Shown one piece after another: positions 58,510 through 64,000 of a stretch of 64,000 bases of DNA (positions within the stretch are counted from its first letter, which is position 1; each line of letters starts with the position of its first letter). Source of the DNA: Corinectria fuckeliana. Its lineage: Eukaryota > Ascomycota > Sordariomycetes > Hypocreales > Nectriaceae. The stretch is from NCBI GenBank assembly GCA_019137255.1, contig WPDH01000033.1:496001-560000 (forward strand), written 5' to 3'. Below the pieces are notes generated by a model. That model was not told the DNA's origin, made no database searches, and saw only the letters and a list, made by a program, of their open reading frames with translations. The translations under genes were made by a program, and so were the position numbers.

Positions 58510-59820
58510 ATGAGAGCACGCATCCTTTTTGCCGGGGCCATGGCCGGACTCACGCTGGCTGCTGGCGTCACGTTGCCAAACGGCTGGTTCTCGATCCCTC
58601 CCACCGCGAAGATCGAGTCTGGGAAGTTTCAAGGCAAGCCACGATATCTCACATGGATGGCTGACTCGCAAATTCAACACGGGGTTGAGCCTACTATTGC
58701 GTACACTGTGTCGGCTTTTTACTCCGGCGTCTTGCGAGCCTATGAGCGGACTGCGGATCAGAAATACCTGAACTATGTCAAGTATGGCACTGATATTCTC
58801 TTGTATCCGGAACATGATGGCAGTATCCTGATGTACAACAAGAGCAATTCCATCGACGATATTCGCATTGGCCATACCTTCCTGGATATGTACAACGTCA
58901 CTGGAAAAGATATTTATAAAAAAGCCGCACAAACCCTTCGCAACCAGATTGACCGCAGTGGTCGCACCCCTGATGGCGGATTCTACCATCGCTACCCTAC
59001 CTATATCGACCAGATGTGGTTGGATGGTATCTTCATGCTCGATGTGTTCTACGCTCGATGGACTCACGAATTCGAGCCCAACAATAACACAGCGTGGGAT
59101 GACATTACCTTGCAATTCGACCTGATTGATGCCGGTACGAGGTCTGATGAACGGACAAACGGCTTGCCAGTCCATGGTTTCGACGTCAGCAAGACTCGGG
59201 TTTGGGCCGATCCAGTCACTGGAGCCAGTCCTCACGTTTGGGGCAGGGCAGTTGGGTGGTACATCCTGGCCCTTGTCGACACCTTAGACTACTTTCCTGA
59301 GAGTCACAAAGGACGAAAACGATTACTAGGGTATTTGAAGTCTCTTGCCAAAGCCATCGTCGAGGCTCAAGACAAACCCACCAAGGGTTGGTGGCTCATC
59401 ATGGACCCTGGCCTGGAAGGTAAATCCGGCAACTACATCGAAAGCTCTGGGTCAGGAATGTTCGTCTACGGATTGCTCAAGGCCCACCGTTTGGGGTATA
59501 TTGAAGGCAACCAATATCTTCGAGCAGCCCTTGACGGGTATGAGCTGATGACGAGCGCATTTTCTTCACCGCGGAGCCACGACGGGTCTTTGGCGTACGA
59601 ATGGACCGTGCAGACTGGAAGCTTGAGTTCAAATGGAACATTCGAGGTGAGCTGTGTGAATATGGGTTGCTTGATATGAAACTGACATTATAACAAGTAC
59701 TACGCCAGCATGCCGCTTTTTGAGAACGATCTTAAAGGAGTGGCGCCGTTCCTATTCGCTAGCTACGAATACGAGCTACTCCAAAGCAAGGGGCAATTAG
59801 GAGAGCTAAGCTCGAGCTAG
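58510..59820 (+). CDS. GH105 unsaturated rhamnogalacturonyl hydrolase
   Basis: The enzyme removes the unsaturated galacturonic acid left at the non-reducing end by pectate or rhamnogalacturonan lyases. It has 419 residues in exons 58510-59646 and 59698-59820; the 51 nt GTGAGC...ACAAG intron restores NGTFEYYASMPLFENDLKG. The N-terminal signal peptide MRARILFAGAMAGLTLAAG indicates secretion. The (alpha/alpha)6-barrel family marks are YPTYIDQMWLDGIFM (about residues 163-177, with the catalytic Asp), SPHVWGRAVGWYILALVDTL and ESSGSGMFVYGLLKAHRLG. The end of the protein, GVAPFLFASYEYE, is also typical. The GH28 gene 1.4 kb downstream in the same orientation acts on the same polymer. Confidence 0.93.
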
Positions 59821-61218
59821 CTGATCTAATAAAGTCTTTCAACTCTGGGCAACTAGGAAGCAGGCTTGACTTGACGTGTAAAAGTTGTAGATAGGCGTAT
59901 TTGTTTCGCTTGAGCTATAAATCTAGGACCCATTTATATTGATACTTGTACGGATAAAGTTGAGATGAAATCGTTTTTCACAACCCGTCACGTATTAAGT
60001 ATCAAGATAAGTACTTGCACTGACTTCCCAAAAACGTAGCCGTGCTAGTTAGGACGTGGCTGTTCCGATGAAACACAATGTTGAGCGTTTGTACGTGGGC
60101 AGAGTTTGATGGAGCTTTTGTATTATAGCCGTAGAACCGGGGTCGTTACTGTTTACAAGCTCCTTTCGTCGTTGAGCTCTTCACCAGGTCAATTCTCTAA
60201 CAGTGAACAGATGAGCGTTATCATTGGAGCTCTGGAACCAGAACATCCTGACCTGAGACCGATGACCCTTGTTTTCATGACAGGGTGCATACACCAGCGG
60301 GGCGCAGGCTAGATGCCGGCTATTTGGCAACTGCCGGCCCCCCAAACCCCAACCTTGCACATGTTACGGAGCAACTGAGTGATTGCTCGGAATATCGGCA
60401 TGTGGTTGACCTGCGTGAGAAGATGATTGAGTGACGAACCTCTGTCAGCCGGGCGATGAAGGTTGGTTAAAGTGGCTAGTAGAGACTAGGCTTAGGTTTC
60501 AGCCACTGGCTAATCCTTGCCATCCCAATCTTTCGCAGGAGTCAATTTGACAAGGACGCAATTTGCCACCAATCCTGATCGAGATGGTAGTTGGAGCCAG
60601 CACCGGGTTGCAACATTTAGTCTATCTAATACTGTCTGCAGCCCTGGACAATATTGAAGGACCAAAGCATCATTCGGTACAAAACCTACTATGTAGACTA
60701 GAGAACTAAGAACAAGGATATCCGAAAATTTGTACAAAGACTCCACTCGACGCAATCGTTCTAGTTCTCGTCACGATCTATGAGACCAAAACAAGTACTT
60801 AATTGCCTTAATCAATTACATCAATTCATCGTAACTCGGCTAGCTATCGGCTAAAGACAAACCCCCAACCCCAGCCCCGCGTATTGTGAAGGAGCTCTTG
60901 GGGTGAATGCGGGGCATGGGGGATATAGCGAGGAGAACATCTTTCTGTGGGGTTTGGGCTGGTTCAACGAGCCACGAATACCCTGATTAGCCTGGACCGG
61001 CTGCTAGGGATGACCCCGGAAAACAAGCGAGATATTCCACGTATGAAGGGCCGGTGATCGCCGACCCTGATGCATTTCGGCCTCCTTTCTGGTAGCCTGC
61101 TTTGCACAGGCAGCTGTGAACTTGATACTTATAAAAGCTCCAAGGCCATTTGAAGCCCTGTACCATTCGCGACAGTGCTTAGCAAATCCTTCTCTGCTTC
61201 CGGAGGACGTCAGCCACC
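59821..61218. other. 1.4 kb intergenic between two pectin-degrading genes, nothing seen
   Basis: It holds the GH105 3' end and GH28 promoter. A TATAAAAG box occurs at about 61130, some 85 bp before the GH28 start. No other feature is recognised. Confidence 0.5.
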
Positions 61219-62899
61219 ATGCTTGGCCAATCGCTACTTTCCTTCGTCGCCCTTTGTGGCTTGCTGTCGTCCGCTGCAGCGACACGGCGTAACGTTCCAA
61301 AGCGCCCTCATCTTGTGCCCGCTCCATACAATGCCGGGAAGGATATGCCGTACTCTCCACCAAGAGACAAGGGCCGTTACTGCTATGTCAAGCCCAGCGA
61401 TGGGCAAAATAGCGATGACGCCGCTGGTATCTTGAAGGCCTTCAAAAAGTGCAACCATGGCGGGACCGTGGTGTTGGATGATAGCTACCTTATTGCGTCA
61501 CCCCTGGACCTCACCTTTCTGAAGCACATTGACGTCGTCATCACCGGAGAAGTTGACTTTAAGGAGGATATCTACTACTGGGCCGACAATAGCTTCAAGT
61601 TCCCGTTCCAGAACCAGTCCGTCTTCTGGAAATTTGGCGGCAAGGATATCAACATCTATGGTGATCTGACCAAGGACAAGTCTGTCATTGACGGCCGTGG
61701 TGAGACCTACTGGCAGGAACTTCTCGTCAACAAGACTGTATGGTCCACTGAATAAGTTGTTGATTCAGCTGCTGACTCTGGTTGTCAGCTCTTGCGGCCG
61801 ATGCTTTTCGCCTTCGACGGGGTAGAAGGGGCCACCATGTCCAATCTGCGCATGCGAAACCCACCCAATGTACGAAGTTTCGACGTTGATGCTTACAGCG
61901 GCAATATGGGCTAACTCGAATAGTGGTTCAACCTCATTGCCAATAGTACCGATGTTCTTGTCAGCGATATGGACTTGAAAGCCTCAGTGAGTTTAGCCTT
62001 CGGTCTTCAAAAGCTAGCTAACCAAAGACCAGAGCTCTATTGGGACCAAGGTGGCAAATTCAGATGGTTGGGATACTTACCGTGCTGATCGAGTTGTCAT
62101 TCAAAACTCGGTGATTGACAACACGGACGGTATGCAGGCCCATCAAGCTTAAACCATTGTCCATAACTGACTATGTGAAAGACTGCATTTCATTCAAGCC
62201 CAACAGCACAAACGTCGTTATCCAGAACCTGATTTGCAACGGATCCCACGGAATCAGTGTTGGGTCACTCGGCCAGTACAAGGGCGTCACCGACATTGTG
62301 GAAAACCTCTACGTCTACAACGTCTCAATGTCTAACGCCAGTGATGGTGCGAGGATAAAGGTCTGGCCTGGCATTGAGAGCGATTTCCAAGCCACACTCA
62401 ATGGCGGCGGTGGCCTTGGTCGGGTGCGCAATGTCACCTACGATCTCTTCTACCACGAGAACAACGACAACGCAATCACCATCACCCAGTGTTACGGCCA
62501 AAAGAACCAGACCCTCTGCAATGAGCATCCCGTAAGTATATTACAGCCTAGTGGTTTGCGATGTGAGGTACGCTGACTAGTCGATACAGGCAAACTTGAC
62601 AATCGAGGACGTCACGATGAAGAACATGTGGGGAACCACGTCAAACAAGTACGACCCTCGAGCGGGTACTCTTGTCTGCAGTGCAAAAGACGTAAGCATG
62701 TTTAAATATATCACTAATAGGACTGAACCTAACCTTCATCTTCACACAGCGGTGTAGCAACATCCAGGTTGAGAACATCACCGTTACTGTTCCCAGTGGA
62801 GAGGCGCCTGAGTATGACTGCGTCAACTTGGACGAAACACTACTCGACGTCACTTGTGTAGACCCCGAATCAAGTGATCGAGACACGTCTCAAGGTTAA
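61219..62899 (+). CDS. GH28 exopolygalacturonase
   Basis: The enzyme hydrolyses galacturonic acid from the ends of pectin chains outside the cell. It has 453 residues in seven exons: 61219-61737, 61789-61869, 61924-61986, 62033-62129, 62182-62531, 62590-62691 and 62750-62899. A signal peptide (MLGQSLLSFVALCGLLSSAA) is present. The GH28 catalytic motifs are NTDD, split by the exon 4/5 junction (about residue 251), GSHGISVGSLGQY (about 275) and ARIKVW (about 309). TVVLDDSYLIASPLDL and FKPNSTNVVIQNLICNG fit the fungal exo-acting PGX group rather than endo enzymes. Six small introns (46-58 nt) all follow GT-AG. Several N-glycosylation sites are visible. Confidence 0.93.
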
Positions 62900-63322
62900 G
62901 CTTATAGTGGTCTAGATGACAAGATATATATAGAGCTATCAAGAATATTGCATTTTCCAGTCATAGCAAAATGTAGTGCGCATTACGCTGATGCTAAGTG
63001 CTGAGTTGACCTAAATGCTAAATGTGACAAAGAACGTTGCATCTTGACGGGTATTAATTAAGCTTTATCGCTTCAGTTGATATAGTCTTATACCTATCTA
63101 TATCTGCTGTGATTATTTCTTATTTCAAAGAGCTATTAAGAAAGGTACATTTAAAGCTGAACTATAACAATACTAGCTAAGATTTAGGCTCCGTGATATC
63201 TCATTGAAAGACTAGTTTATCTCCTCAATCCTAATAATGATTTTCTCTAGTGCCTTTCTCCATTTGTCGTTCTAAATCATCTTTGAAAGGTCATGTACCC
63301 TCCTCGTGTCCGCTGTCTCATC
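62900..63322. other. AT-rich intergenic, nothing seen
   Basis: AT-rich 3' flank between convergent GH28 and subtilisin-like genes. No feature is recognised. Confidence 0.55.
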
Positions 63323-64000
63323 TCAATCCCTTGCTAACGCCTCCTTGAATCGCTGCTCCCGGCGCTCGTATACACGGGGATACTTGTGATCTGGCGCTAG
63401 GTTCTTGAAATCCGTGATCATGTTCTTAAAATTCTTCAAGTGCATGTCATTTTCGTCCAGGAGCCAGCTCGAGAATATCAGGAGGCCGGCAAGGCCTGAC
63501 GCAGCGGCGGTGGCGACAGAGCTACCGGACTCATGCGAGACGGTCTTGCCCTCATTGTTTGAGAAGGGCACGTTTGATCAGGAAGAAGAAAGTCAACCTT
63601 TTCGACGTTGACCCATGCCATTGCATCGCCAGTGTTGGTTGCGCTGCCGATCCTGATGCAGCCTCCAAAGTCGCCTGGGTAGCAGTAATCCTTGGCCAGA
63701 CTACCCTGATCGATCGTCGAACAGAACATGATGATTTCAGCGGTTTCGGCTGCCTTCATGGCGTCCTCGAAGCTTTTTATCTCGGCGTTTCCGGACACAG
63801 GAGTCTTGATAGTCCAGCTCTTGGAGATGATGTCGACACCACATTTCGTCGCCCACCGAATCGCCTATGTAGTGTATCCAATTATCAGTTCTTCGGGTCC
63901 CTTGGACACTATGGCTAAAGCCGACACTGGAATATATCCCACCTCTGCAGCTGATTTGGCAGTGATATATCGCTGGTTGCTGCCAAGCGTTCGTCGCTGG
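63323..64000 (-). pseudogene. Subtilisin-like serine protease (S8), 3' part with a frameshift, cut by the window edge
   Basis: The gene runs leftward from beyond 64000. Exon 63943-64000 encodes TLGSNQRYITAKSAAE; a 78 nt GTGGGA...CATAG intron leads to exon 63323-63864 with AIRWATKCGVDIISKSWTI. The Ser-site motif SHESGSSVATAAASGLAGLL (about 63500) is the S8 catalytic-Ser region with GSS in place of the common GTS. Between KVDFLLPDQ and VPFSNNEGK (about 63573) the frame shifts by one base, consistent with a one-base deletion. After it the frame runs to ERREQRFKEALARD and stop. Either this is a recent pseudogene or a sequence error; the catalytic Asp and His lie outside the window. Confidence 0.75.

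Overview
The window looks like nuclear DNA of a filamentous ascomycete (Pezizomycotina, most likely a Sordariomycete). The evidence is intron-dense genes with short 46-80 nt introns carrying CTRAY-like branch points, a HET-domain gene, plant cell-wall glycoside hydrolases (GH93, GH105, GH28), a fungal TAF1 and an RLM1/MEF2-type MADS protein. Gene models below were rebuilt by joining exons at visible splice sites and checking that each joined reading frame is a multiple of three. Product calls rest on motif recognition, not on database searches.

Left part (0.4-13.7 kb): a sugar-porter MFS gene, an NADH-cytochrome b5 reductase, a tRNA-Phe gene whose D-loop is split by a 56 bp spliceosomal-type insertion, then a proline-catabolism block. 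In that block delta-1-pyrroline-5-carboxylate dehydrogenase and proline dehydrogenase are divergent around a 579 bp shared promoter, followed by a mitochondrial flavin-reductase-like protein and a nine-exon Zn2Cys6 regulator (possible PrnA counterpart).

Centre-left (13.8-19.8 kb): a decayed MFS transporter of the anion:cation symporter type, a D-glycerate 3-kinase and a divergent tartrate/D-malate dehydrogenase. Together these read as a small tartrate-to-glycerate route that has lost its transporter. A secreted GH93 exo-arabinanase-like enzyme follows.

Centre (20.4-47.4 kb): mainly housekeeping and regulatory genes separated by long gene-free, pyrimidine-rich tracts. They are an RBR-type ubiquitin ligase, a hexose transporter with a 472 bp first intron, a soluble fumarate reductase fused to cytochrome b5, a secreted fasciclin protein, a polyQ MADS-box factor, and TAF1. 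The last intron of TAF1 (511 bp) contains a 143-codon charged ORF whose ATG overlaps the splice donor.

Right part (50-64 kb): a probable GPI-anchored surface protein, a HET-domain gene, a decayed gene of an uncharacterised family, an intact pectin-degrading pair (GH105 unsaturated rhamnogalacturonyl hydrolase and GH28 exopolygalacturonase), and the 3' part of a subtilisin-like gene with a one-base frameshift at the window edge. The two broken genes and AT-richer spacers suggest an accessory, faster-evolving segment.
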